Source: Candidatus Lumbricidiphila eiseniae
Lineage (GTDB): Bacteria; Actinomycetota; Actinomycetes; Actinomycetales; Microbacteriaceae
Assembly: GCA_002529645.1 (NCBI GenBank)
Contig: NAEP01000031.1
Coordinates: forward strand, 1 to 32,919
Direction: 5' to 3'
DNA length: 32,919 nt
How positions within the stretch are numbered: the stretch's first letter is position 1; the number at the start of each line of letters is the position of its first letter. A program made the position numbers and the translations under genes. Under the pieces are notes generated by a model that searched no databases, was not told the origin of the DNA, and saw only the letters and a list, made by a program, of their open reading frames with translations. Below, one piece after another: positions 1 to 7,105 of the stretch.

Positions 1-75
1 GGACTCGATCAGACGCTGAGCGCCCTCCGTCTGAATCTTGCGCCGCTCATCACGCGACGCCTTGTCGATAACCAA
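1..75 (-). CDS. Possible N-terminal fragment of an unrecognised protein, cut by the window edge
   Basis: Read on the minus strand, an open frame runs from a TTG codon at 73-75 to the window edge and gives about 25 residues rich in Arg, Lys and Glu (it begins Met-Val-Ile-Asp-Lys-Ala-Ser-Arg). A GGAAGGA Shine-Dalgarno-like sequence lies 9 nt upstream of the TTG, and the same frame has a TAA stop further upstream, so the start cannot be much earlier (a GTG about 30 nt upstream is the alternative). No family is recognised from so few residues. It could also be chance; the overlapping frame with an ATG at about 206 lacks any ribosome-binding site. Confidence 0.35.
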   Translation of the reverse strand, partial: MVIDKASRDERRKIQTEGAQRLIES

Positions 76-354
76 CAGTGTGTTTCCTTCCGTAAGGAGA
101 CCCACCCCTTACACACACCATTTGACACGCTCGGATGCGCTGCGATCTTGGCTGGGACCGCGTCAAGCTCGGCTGTGAGTTCTTCAAGCGAACGGCGAGC
201 GAACACGCTGAACTACCTTCCGAAAATACAAGCGACCATCCCGCGCCCGAGCACAGCCGGTACGTGCAATCAATACTTCACCACTGTATCCAACTGAAAT
301 CCCCTCCTCAAGGTAAGAAAGACAACACCGTGGTGATCCTCCATTCACTGAGCC

Positions 355-450
355 AAGTGTTGGGCTTCCACCTCAAACACGGGCGCCCCCCAGCCTGGAA
401 CCGGCGCTGTACCAGAAGTGTTGGGCTTTCACCTCAAACACGGGTGCCCC
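355..450. repeat. Direct-repeat pair, 61-bp pitch (locus 1)
   Basis: Copies at 355-389 and 416-450 match at 33 of 35 positions (two C/T differences) and enclose 26 unique bases. Each copy contains GTGTT and AACAC as inverted arms 14 bp apart, so the copies could be paired operators. The downstream copy ends 7 bp before a TTGACA -35 box. Alternatively it belongs to the window-wide class of 60/61-bp-pitch repeats. Confidence 0.85.
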
Positions 451-456
451 ACTCGC

Positions 457-486
457 TTGACACCGTGCGGTACTACCCCAGAGAAT
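457..486 (+). promoter_or_regulatory. Putative promoter of the sugar-acid cluster / iclR gene
   Basis: A consensus TTGACA at 457-462 is followed after 18 bp by GAGAAT at 481-486, placing transcription start near 493, about 30 nt before the preferred ATG of the regulator. The duplicated 35-bp element lies immediately upstream, where an IclR-type activator or autorepressor would bind. The -35 is strong and the -10 weak, which suits a regulated promoter. Confidence 0.5.
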
Positions 487-523
487 GAACAGTAGTCTAT
501 TTCATGAACTGGAGTTCACATAT

Positions 524-1372
524 ATGAACGAGGCGCCGGTGCCCCGTGTTAAGTCCGCAGAGCGGGCCATTGACATACTCAGTCTTCTGGCGGGGCGGGT
601 TGAGGGGCTCACGCTCCTTGAGATCGGGGCCGAACTGGGACTCGCCAAGAGCAGCGTCTTCGGACTCATGGCCACTCTCCTGGATCGTAAGGTAGTTCGA
701 CTCACCCCGCGGGACGGCCGATCGGTCTATCAGCTTGATCACCGAATTTTTGAGATTGGACAGGCTTACGCCCAGACCACCGATTTGCTGGGCGACGGCC
801 TCCTCGCGGTGCAAGAGCTATCGGTATCCTCCGGTGAAACCGCTCACCTTGCTGTGCTTGACGGCAACGAGGTGGTGTACCTGGCAAAGCACGAGAGCGC
901 ACACGCCGTTCGGATGGTTTCGGCGGTGGGCCGCCGACTTTCCGCGCACGGTTCCGGGGTGGGGAAAGTCTTGCTCGCGGGCCTGAGCGACGAGGAGGTC
1001 ACCCACCGATTCGGGTCCCCCAACGCAATGCCAACCCTGACCGCCAGGACTGTCACGGACATTCCCACTCTGCTTGCTCACCTGACAACTGTTCGTGCGC
1101 GGGGGTTTGCAACCGAACGAGAAGAGTCAACCGAGGGAGTTGCCTGTGTTGCCGCCCCCGTCTACGACGCGACGGGGATGGTCGCGGCCGTGAGCCTTGC
1201 GATCCCGGTCGGACGATTTCCCGAGACAAACGAACCGGAGATCGCACAGCGGGTTCGTGCCGCCGCCGGGGCGCTATCGGTTCGACTCGGGGCGGGGCAA
1301 TACCCCCACCGGATCACGCCGACGGTGGTGCCTGTTCGGGCTGTGACGGTCGCATCGACAGGGCGATCATGA
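524..1372 (+). CDS. IclR-family transcriptional regulator
   Basis: This 282-aa protein has the usual IclR layout: an N-terminal winged helix-turn-helix (about residues 9-68, with the helix region around LGLAKSSVFGLMATL) and a C-terminal effector-binding domain (about 85-260, with the GSGVGKVLLA and ATEREESTEGVACVAAPV segments typical of the family). IclR proteins bind small organic acids or sugar acids and control the adjacent catabolic operon. The ATG at 524 is preferred over the ATG at 485 because GGAG lies 9 nt before it and because residues homologous to the family begin there. Its stop overlaps the start of the next gene as ATGA, so it is co-transcribed with the pathway genes. Effector identity is not visible; a substrate or intermediate of the sugar-acid route is inferred. 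Confidence 0.9.
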   Translation: MNEAPVPRVKSAERAIDILSLLAGRVEGLTLLEIGAELGLAKSSVFGLMATLLDRKVVRLTPRDGRSVYQLDHRIFEIGQAYAQTTDLLGDGLLAVQELSVSSGETAHLAVLDGNEVVYLAKHESAHAVRMVSAVGRRLSAHGSGVGKVLLAGLSDEEVTHRFGSPNAMPTLTARTVTDIPTLLAHLTTVRARGFATEREESTEGVACVAAPVYDATGMVAAVSLAIPVGRFPETNEPEIAQRVRAAAGALSVRLGAGQYPHRITPTVVPVRAVTVASTGRS

Positions 1373-2481
1373 GCGCCGGCACAACCATGAACGCCCTCGT
1401 CTACGAGGCGCCAGAACTGATGCTGCTTCGCTCAGTGCCCCGACCGGTGCCCGGCCGCGGTGAGGTGCTCGTACGCGTCGAATACTCCGGTATCTGCGGG
1501 TCTGAGCTCAGCGGGTTTTTGGGACACAGTTCGCTTCGCACCGCCCCGCTCATCTTTGGTCACGAGTTTGCGGGCACAGTGGCCGAGTGCGGCGAGGATG
1601 TCGTCGGCTACGCCGTCGGTGACCGAGTGACGGCAAACCCCCTCTCCTCCTGCGGTACGTGTGAGTTTTGTCTCGCGGCACACCAGGAATTGTGCCCGAG
1701 CCGGAAACTGCTCGGGGCAATGCTCCCGGGAAGTAATGCCGAGTACCTCGTTGTTGCTGCGGTGTCGCTGAGCACGGTGCCCGAGTCGCTTGCGCTGAGC
1801 GCAGCATCCATGGCCGAACCCGCAGCGTGCGCAGTGCACGCGGTGACCCGCAGCGGAATCGGCCCGGCTGACACCGCGCTCGTCATCGGTGTGGGTCCGA
1901 TCGGGATGTTTCTCATCCAGGTGCTCCTCGCACACGGCGTCACGACGGTGTTCGTCACAGACCGAAACTCCGAGCGGTGTCGGATGGCGGCAGCGCTCGG
2001 GGCACTGGTTATACCCGACGGCGAAGGCTTTCTCAGCGCTGTCCGGGAACGGACCGATGGTCGCGGGGTGTCGATTGCGTTTGATGCGGCTGGTACGAGA
2101 ACCACTCGTCGTAACTGCCTCGCCGCCGTCGCGCCCGGGGGGTCGGTTATGCTCGTCGGGCTGCACGAAGACGAGACATCCCTGCCTCTGAACACCGTCA
2201 TTCGCAGTGAGGTGTCGTTACACGGTGTTTTTGCGTATACGCCCACCGCTTTTCGCACTGCGCTTGCGTGGTTGGAGGCGGGGCGGATTGGCCTTGCCGA
2301 GGGTGTCGTGGAGGTCGACCTGGTTGACGGTGCGCAGTGGTACCGTCGGCTGCTCGAGGGGGACCCGGCGCTGAAGGTTCTGCTACGCCCACGGACCGCA
2401 GCGTGCCGGGTGCATCATCCAACCGGATACCGGCAGGGTTCTGCTACGCCCACGAGTTGCAGTGTGCCGGGTGCATCGTGA
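1369..2481 (+). CDS. Zinc-dependent sugar/polyol dehydrogenase (MDR superfamily)
   Basis: Medium-chain alcohol dehydrogenase, 370 aa. Catalytic zinc ligands are Cys43, His65 and Glu66 (GHE motif); a structural zinc lobe is formed by Cys95, Cys98, Cys101 and Cys109; the nucleotide fold carries VIGVGPIG at 172-179. Members such as sorbitol, threonine and sugar dehydrogenases oxidise a hydroxyl with NAD(P). Here it is the likely first step, oxidising the free sugar to a lactone, or a polyol to a ketose. An internal ATG at 1387 is an alternative start. The conserved protein ends around KVLLRP (residues 336-341). The remaining 29 residues are encoded by a 61-bp-pitch repeat and look like an acquired, non-homologous tail. 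Its TGA overlaps the GTG of the next gene. Confidence 0.9.
   Translation: MSAGTTMNALVYEAPELMLLRSVPRPVPGRGEVLVRVEYSGICGSELSGFLGHSSLRTAPLIFGHEFAGTVAECGEDVVGYAVGDRVTANPLSSCGTCEFCLAAHQELCPSRKLLGAMLPGSNAEYLVVAAVSLSTVPESLALSAASMAEPAACAVHAVTRSGIGPADTALVIGVGPIGMFLIQVLLAHGVTTVFVTDRNSERCRMAAALGALVIPDGEGFLSAVRERTDGRGVSIAFDAAGTRTTRRNCLAAVAPGGSVMLVGLHEDETSLPLNTVIRSEVSLHGVFAYTPTAFRTALAWLEAGRIGLAEGVVEVDLVDGAQWYRRLLEGDPALKVLLRPRTAACRVHHPTGYRQGSATPTSCSVPGAS
2376..2477. repeat. Direct-repeat pair, 61-bp pitch (locus 2), at the dehydrogenase 3' end
   Basis: Copies at 2376-2416 and 2437-2477 agree at 36 of 41 positions; all five differences are transitions. They enclose 20 unique bases. The copies are read in different frames because 61 is not a multiple of three, so the last ~29 codons of the dehydrogenase are a by-product of the duplication. 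The second copy ends directly at the GTG start of the mutarotase-like gene. Confidence 0.9.
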
Positions 2482-3545
2482 GTGTCCGGGCTGATACGAA
2501 CTGGGCCTACAACGGCTGCAACGCGGTTGTGCTCGAAAACGAGGAACTGCGACTGGTCATCCTGCCCGGCCTGGGGGGGAAAATTTTCCAACTAACCGAT
2601 CGACGCTCGAGGCGTGACCTGCTCTGGCACAACCCTCGACTCACCGCTCGGGAGGTGCCGTTCGGTTCGTCGTATGACGACGTGTTTTTTGGCGGATGGG
2701 ATGAGCTTTTCCCGAATGATCTACCCGAAACCCTCGCTGATGAACCCTTTCCCGACCATGGCGAACTGTGGGCGTCGCGGTGGCAGTGGCAGCTCACAGC
2801 CACGGGGCCGGATGTCGCGACCATTGTTCTGACGCTGAGGGCTCCGATCAGTGGTGTCTCGTTGACAAAAACAATCACCCTGGCAGACGGCGACTCGCAC
2901 GCCACCATTGCCTGGAACATCCGCAATGATGGCGGTTACGATCTGCCTTTTCTCTGGAAGCAACACGTTGCGGTGCCAACCTTAGAACCCGCCACTCTTG
3001 AGTGGGGTGCACGCACGGTGTACCTCGAAGAGTTTGGTTCCCCGCGGGCGGGTCGGAAAGGCACGAGCTATACCTGGCCGTACCTCATTGACGAGCAGGG
3101 TGTGAGTCACGATATGCGCCCCACTCTTCCCAAGACATCGAGGCGGGCAGAGTTCCAGTACGCCACCTCGCTCACCGCGGGGTGGTGCGCTGTGCGCTAC
3201 CACGACGGACACGGAATCGGACTCTCTTTCGATGCCACGGTTTTTCCCTCCTGTTGGGCGTTCGCCTCCTACGGCGGATGGCGCTCACACGAGGTGCTCG
3301 TGCTCGAGCCGTGCACAGGGTACCCCGTCAGTGTTGAACAGGGAGTGGCCGCGGGCACCCACCGAGTGTTTCCGGCCGGTGGCGTGATCGAGACGAGCAT
3401 GACGGTCGTTGCCTTCCGTGGGTGTAGCGAGATCTCTCACATTGATCGGCGCGGCCGAGTGACGATGCTCGAGAGGGGCAGTGGACCACTGGTATCCCTC
3501 CCCGCCAACAGATACCCGAGTGACGATGCTCGAGAGGGGCAGTGA
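2478..3545 (+). CDS. Aldose 1-epimerase-like (galactose mutarotase superfamily) protein
   Basis: A 355-aa all-beta protein that resembles aldose-epimerase-type carbohydrate-binding enzymes. Conserved-looking elements are the N-terminal strand pair with LPGLGGKI, a central GGWDELFPND and PDHGELW segment, and EPCTGYP near the C terminus, where the family's catalytic glutamate sits. Mutarotases interconvert sugar anomers; next to a sugar dehydrogenase this would supply the anomer used by the enzyme. The GTG at 2478 is chosen because homology begins just after it and it overlaps the upstream TGA. The last ~24 residues are encoded by a 61-bp-pitch repeat unit and probably are not native: without one unit, the frame would stop in a GTGA overlap with the next gene. 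The substrate cannot be read from the sequence. Confidence 0.75.
   Translation: MSVRADTNWAYNGCNAVVLENEELRLVILPGLGGKIFQLTDRRSRRDLLWHNPRLTAREVPFGSSYDDVFFGGWDELFPNDLPETLADEPFPDHGELWASRWQWQLTATGPDVATIVLTLRAPISGVSLTKTITLADGDSHATIAWNIRNDGGYDLPFLWKQHVAVPTLEPATLEWGARTVYLEEFGSPRAGRKGTSYTWPYLIDEQGVSHDMRPTLPKTSRRAEFQYATSLTAGWCAVRYHDGHGIGLSFDATVFPSCWAFASYGGWRSHEVLVLEPCTGYPVSVEQGVAAGTHRVFPAGGVIETSMTVVAFRGCSEISHIDRRGRVTMLERGSGPLVSLPANRYPSDDAREGQ
3455..3544. repeat. Perfect 29-bp direct repeats with a 32-bp spacer (locus 3)
   Basis: Copies at 3455-3483 and 3516-3544 are identical over 29 bp and enclose 32 unique bases (3484-3515), a pitch of 61. The second copy supplies the GAGGGG ribosome-binding site of the dehydratase gene and the TGA of the mutarotase gene. 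If one 61-bp unit is removed, the mutarotase frame ends at TGA 3550-3552, overlapping the GTG 3549-3551 of the next gene, which matches the overlap style of this operon. Confidence 0.95.
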
Positions 3546-3548
3546 CTC

Positions 3549-4730
3549 GTGAAAATCGATTCCATTGACATGTACTACCTGCGGATGCCGGAGGTGCTGG
3601 ATATTGGTGATGGCAGTCAGGACATGCTGCTGGTTCGCGTCGAGGCCGACGGCAGTGTGGGATGGGGTGAGTGCGAGGCATCCCCGCTGACAACGATCGC
3701 GAGCTTTGTGACGCCCTTGTCGCACAGTGCCTGTCACGGTGTCCGAGACAGTGTTATCGGGCAACGGCTTGACACTCCCGCCGATATCGTTCGGATCGCG
3801 GCGAGGGTGCGTGCAAAGAGTGTGGATCTCTTGCAGGCCGAGCATGCTCTCTCGGGCATTGAGATCGCCATGTGGGACCTGCTTGGTCGGGTGCGGGAAC
3901 AACCGGTGTGGACGTTGCTCGGTCAGGAGCGGGCTTACCCGAAGACGCCCTATGCCTCATCACTGTTCGGGAACACGCCACAGGACACGTTCGCAAAGGC
4001 CTGTGCGGTGCGCGAGCTGGGGTACCGGGCAGCGAAATTTGGGTGGGGTCCCTACGGGCTTGGCTCGGTTGCCGTTGATGCCGACCATGTGAATGCCGCG
4101 CGAGAAGGGTTGGGCTCCGAAGGCATCCTGCTCGTCGATGCGGGAACCGTCTTCGGGGAAGACGTCGAGGCGGCGGCACTACGCCTTCCCGCGCTCGAAG
4201 CCGCCGGTGTTGTCTGGCTCGAAGAGCCCTTTATCTCGGGCGCCCTTCGTTCCTACCGGGCACTGTCCGGGATGACCCGGACCGTCAAGCTTGCGGGTGG
4301 CGAGGGTGCCCACAACCCACAGATGGCGGAGCTCATGATTGACCACGGTGGCATCGGGTTTGTGCAGATTGACACCGGACGTATCGGTGGGATCGCGGAC
4401 GCTGCTCGCGTGGCACGGTATGCGCAGAGCGCTGGCGTGAGATTTGTCAACCACACGTTTACATCGCACCTCGCGCTGAGCGCATCACTTCAGCCCTTTG
4501 CCGGGGCGGCTCATGACGGCATCTGTGAGTACCCGGTTGAATCTCAGGCGCTCGCACGCGGTGCAACAACCTCGCGGATTGACCTGGGTGCTGACGGCAC
4601 CATCAGCGTGCCGGATGGCCCCGGGCTGGGCCTTGAGGTTGATATCAAGGCCTTGGCTCCCTACCTCGTTGACGTGGAAATCGTCGTGGACGCAACCACC
4701 CTGTTCCGTTCCGCCACCCTTCGCGCCTGA
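3549..4730 (+). CDS. Enolase-superfamily sugar-acid dehydratase (mandelate racemase/muconate lactonizing type)
   Basis: This 393-aa protein has an N-terminal capping domain (about 1-125) and a barrel domain with the superfamily's active-site residues in order: Lys163 (AAKFGWG), metal ligands Asp197 (VDAGT), Glu225/226 (WLEEP) and Glu252 (GGEG), Asp275 and a general-base His302 (NHTFTSHL). The conserved GIEIAMWDLLG is at about 103-113. Acid-sugar dehydratases of this group convert an aldonate to its 2-keto-3-deoxy acid, the expected third step of the pathway encoded here. L-fuconate-, galactonate- and rhamnonate-type substrates are all possible; the KFGWG form of the lysine motif does not settle this for me. 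Starts at GTG 3549, 7-9 nt after GAGGGGC. Confidence 0.85.
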   Translation: MKIDSIDMYYLRMPEVLDIGDGSQDMLLVRVEADGSVGWGECEASPLTTIASFVTPLSHSACHGVRDSVIGQRLDTPADIVRIAARVRAKSVDLLQAEHALSGIEIAMWDLLGRVREQPVWTLLGQERAYPKTPYASSLFGNTPQDTFAKACAVRELGYRAAKFGWGPYGLGSVAVDADHVNAAREGLGSEGILLVDAGTVFGEDVEAAALRLPALEAAGVVWLEEPFISGALRSYRALSGMTRTVKLAGGEGAHNPQMAELMIDHGGIGFVQIDTGRIGGIADAARVARYAQSAGVRFVNHTFTSHLALSASLQPFAGAAHDGICEYPVESQALARGATTSRIDLGADGTISVPDGPGLGLEVDIKALAPYLVDVEIVVDATTLFRSATLRA

Positions 4731-4781
4731 CACCGATCGACTCAATCACAGCGAATCACAGAATCTAAATGAGGAGTAATC

Positions 4782-6125
4782 ATGAAGATAAAGCGGAGCA
4801 TCCCAGCGATGCTGGCATTCGGAGCGGTTCTGGCCACCGCAGCCTGCGGCAGCACGACACCGACGTCATCTGCCCCCGTGTCAACACGGTATCCGACCGA
4901 GAACGTGAAGCTCACCCTGTGGTGGTGGGGCGAGCAAGAGGTTCCGGGCGCACAGCAGTGGCTTACCGACACCATTGCCGCCTACAAGATCGCACACCCG
5001 AATGTCACGATTGACGCGGTGCTGCAGACCACCGACGGGCTTATCCCGGGATTCGAGGCCGCGGCGGCGGCCAAGCAGGGACCGGATATTCAGTACTTCT
5101 GGGGCGGCATCTACTCGCAGCAACCGTACTGGTCGCGGTCGATCACGCCGGTGTCTGACCTCATTCCAGCCGACGAACTCAAGCACTACACAAACGCGCA
5201 GTTGGAAGACAGCAACGGCGATAAAACACTCACCGCGCCCTGGTACGTCAACCCGCAATTTCCGGTGCTTGCCCGCACCGATGTGTTGAGCGCGAGCGGT
5301 CTCACCGTGCCGAAGACATGGGACGATCTGCTCAAGGCCTGTGATGTGCTCAGCGCACAGGGCATCACGACCCTCGCCGGTGGTGTTAAAGATGGATGGT
5401 TCGGTGGTTGGTTGTACTCCATGCTCGGTGCTCAGTCTGTGACATCCAAAGACGATGTTGTGGCGGCGGTGCTCGGAAAGCAGAGCTTCACCGATCCCCT
5501 TCACGCCGGCTGGTGGACGCGGCTGCAGGAAACGCGTGATCACAAGTGCTGGAACAACGACATCAACTCCCTGGAGCTCTACCAGGCCCAACAGTTGTGG
5601 GTTGACGGCAAGGCAGCGATGACGATCACCGCGGGGACGGATGCCCCGAACTTTGTTGCCAAAGCCGGAGCCGACAGGGTTGAGGTGACAACCATGCCAA
5701 CCTGGGGCACCGGGCCGTACGCGGGAAAAATGGGAACCACCTCACAGACCGTTGGGGTGACCTCCTGGACAAAATACCCACAGGTCGCGGCCGATTTCAT
5801 CATGTTTATGCACACGCCTGACCGCCTCGCGGCCTGGTTTACCACGACCGGGTCGCTTCCCGCCGATGACCGGTTTGATATGAGTGCGGTGAGCGACCCG
5901 GTCAAGAAGTCACTTTTTACATACGCCGCTCAGGGAGCACCGTATTTGGAAAACTTCATTCCCTCAGCTCTCGACTCGCGGGCGGTTTTCACCGGCGTTC
6001 AGTTGGTTTTGCAGGGATCAAAGACCGCCGCGCAGGCTGCATCCGACATGCAGGCCGAGGCTGACCGCGAGCGTCGCACAGATCGCTCGCTTATCGGCAA
6101 TTTCACAAGCTGGTCGGCAAAGTAA
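4782..6125 (+). CDS. ABC transporter sugar-binding lipoprotein (family 1)
   Basis: A 447-aa extracytoplasmic solute-binding protein. The N terminus has a lysine-rich n-region, a hydrophobic stretch and a lipobox (LATAAC) with the lipidated Cys at residue 22, followed by a Ser/Thr/Pro linker. The mature part begins with LTLWWWGEQE, the typical first strand of MalE/UgpB-like proteins, and continues as a two-lobed sugar-binding fold. It would capture the sugar or oligosaccharide outside the membrane and deliver it to the two permeases that follow. The start is supported by GAGGAG 6-7 nt upstream. It is separated from the dehydratase by only 51 bp, so it is probably in the same transcript. Confidence 0.93.
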   Translation: MKIKRSIPAMLAFGAVLATAACGSTTPTSSAPVSTRYPTENVKLTLWWWGEQEVPGAQQWLTDTIAAYKIAHPNVTIDAVLQTTDGLIPGFEAAAAAKQGPDIQYFWGGIYSQQPYWSRSITPVSDLIPADELKHYTNAQLEDSNGDKTLTAPWYVNPQFPVLARTDVLSASGLTVPKTWDDLLKACDVLSAQGITTLAGGVKDGWFGGWLYSMLGAQSVTSKDDVVAAVLGKQSFTDPLHAGWWTRLQETRDHKCWNNDINSLELYQAQQLWVDGKAAMTITAGTDAPNFVAKAGADRVEVTTMPTWGTGPYAGKMGTTSQTVGVTSWTKYPQVAADFIMFMHTPDRLAAWFTTTGSLPADDRFDMSAVSDPVKKSLFTYAAQGAPYLENFIPSALDSRAVFTGVQLVLQGSKTAAQAASDMQAEADRERRTDRSLIGNFTSWSAK

Positions 6126-6127
6126 CC

Positions 6128-7105
6128 ATGACAGTGCTCCGCGGTTCCGCCGCACCCCCCGCAACGGGGGTGGGGCGGAGAAAGACAGTAGCCCCGCACG
6201 GGCGCCCTCCTGTGTCTCCCGCAAGGGGGGTGGGGCGGGGTCTGGTTCAGCGACTGGGTCCGGTGCTCTGGGTGGCACCGGCCGCCGTAGTTATCTTGTT
6301 CGTTTTCGGATACTCGATATTCCAGCTCGTCTTTACATCTTTTCGGTATCAGGGCAACTGGGTGGGGTTTGAGAACTTTGCGCTCGTGGTCTCTGACCCG
6401 TTGTTTCAGACCGCGATCCTCCATAACACGCTGCTTTTGCTTGCCGTGCCGGTGCTGGTTTTTCTTGCCCTCGGAGTCGCAATATTGCTTTTTGAGTGCC
6501 GACGGAGTGTTGTCGTATACCGAGCCATTCTGTTTCTTCCGTACATCATTCCTATTCCTGTTATTGGGGTTGTTTTTGGACAGCTTCTGCAGTTAAACGG
6601 TGCCTTTAATGGTGCCCTTGATGGGCTGGGAATTGGGGCACTGACACAGGACTGGCTGGGAAACCCTCAGCTTGCTCTTATCACCATGGGTGGTGTTATT
6701 GTGTGGAAAGAAGTCGGATTCGGGATTGTGCTTTTTCTTGCCCGGATGTTGTCACTTCCAGAGGATGTCTATGAAGCGGCCAAACTCGACGGCGTGGGAT
6801 TTTTCCGGATGCACTGGAGCATGACACTGCCACAGGTGCGTCCGCTTATTAATTTTTACCTCATTAGCGAGGCAATCGTCATGGTGTCATGGGTGTTCAA
6901 CTACGTGTTCGTCATGACAAACGGTCAGGGCGGCCCGGGCAATGCCACTGTTGTCTCAGAGCTCTATATCTATAACACGGCATTCCAGAGCAAAGCTCCC
7001 GAGCTGGCTAGTGCGGCAGCCCTGCTTTTGTTTGTCGCGACGCTCGTGCTCATCATTGGATTTTTCCGCACTCAGAAAGCGGGCGGGGGTACCCTCGGTG
7101 ATTAG
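6128..7105 (+). CDS. ABC sugar transporter permease (MalF/UgpA-like)
   Basis: Integral membrane subunit of a carbohydrate importer, 325 aa with about six transmembrane segments starting near residue 52. The cytoplasmic EAA loop, which contacts the ATPase, reads EAAKLDGVGFFRMHW with the conserved glycine. The first 45 residues are unusually rich in Pro, Arg and Gly and contain two copies of a short motif (ATGVGR and ARGVGR) 20 codons apart, encoded by the 60-bp-pitch repeat at 6156-6240; this extension is probably not part of the conserved fold. The gene begins 2 nt after the lipoprotein stop and overlaps the next permease by 8 nt. No dedicated ATPase gene is present, so it probably uses a shared MsiK-type ATPase, as many actinobacterial sugar importers do. 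Confidence 0.93.
   Translation: MTVLRGSAAPPATGVGRRKTVAPHGRPPVSPARGVGRGLVQRLGPVLWVAPAAVVILFVFGYSIFQLVFTSFRYQGNWVGFENFALVVSDPLFQTAILHNTLLLLAVPVLVFLALGVAILLFECRRSVVVYRAILFLPYIIPIPVIGVVFGQLLQLNGAFNGALDGLGIGALTQDWLGNPQLALITMGGVIVWKEVGFGIVLFLARMLSLPEDVYEAAKLDGVGFFRMHWSMTLPQVRPLINFYLISEAIVMVSWVFNYVFVMTNGQGGPGNATVVSELYIYNTAFQSKAPELASAAALLLFVATLVLIIGFFRTQKAGGGTLGD
6156..6240. repeat. Direct-repeat pair, 60-bp pitch (locus 4), in the first permease gene
   Basis: Copies at 6156-6180 and 6216-6240 agree at 22 of 25 positions. The pitch of 60 keeps the reading frame (20 codons). Both copies encode a GVGR-containing stretch of the N-terminal extension. Confidence 0.75.

Larger units (their letters stand above)
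76..523. other. Gene-poor control region upstream of the iclR-type gene
   Basis: About 450 bp without a convincing gene. A plus-strand open frame of 117 codons (135-488) is rejected because it has no ribosome-binding site, its composition resembles no known protein, and it crosses the repeat pair and promoter. The region holds the imperfect 35-bp repeats at 355-389 and 416-450 and a promoter at 457-486, both listed separately. I see nothing identifiable between about 130 and 350. Confidence 0.6.

Noticed and set aside
135..488. 117-codon plus-strand open frame upstream of the IclR gene
   Set aside because: No ribosome-binding site, no recognisable sequence, and it spans the repeat pair and promoter.
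1432..2166. 244-codon minus-strand open frame
   Set aside because: Antisense to the zinc dehydrogenase; composition is that of a shadow frame in high-GC DNA.
3455..3544. Canonical CRISPR array
   Set aside because: Only two repeat copies, repeat sequence unique to this site and overlapping coding sequence, and no cas genes or leader in the window; kept as a repeat of unknown origin.
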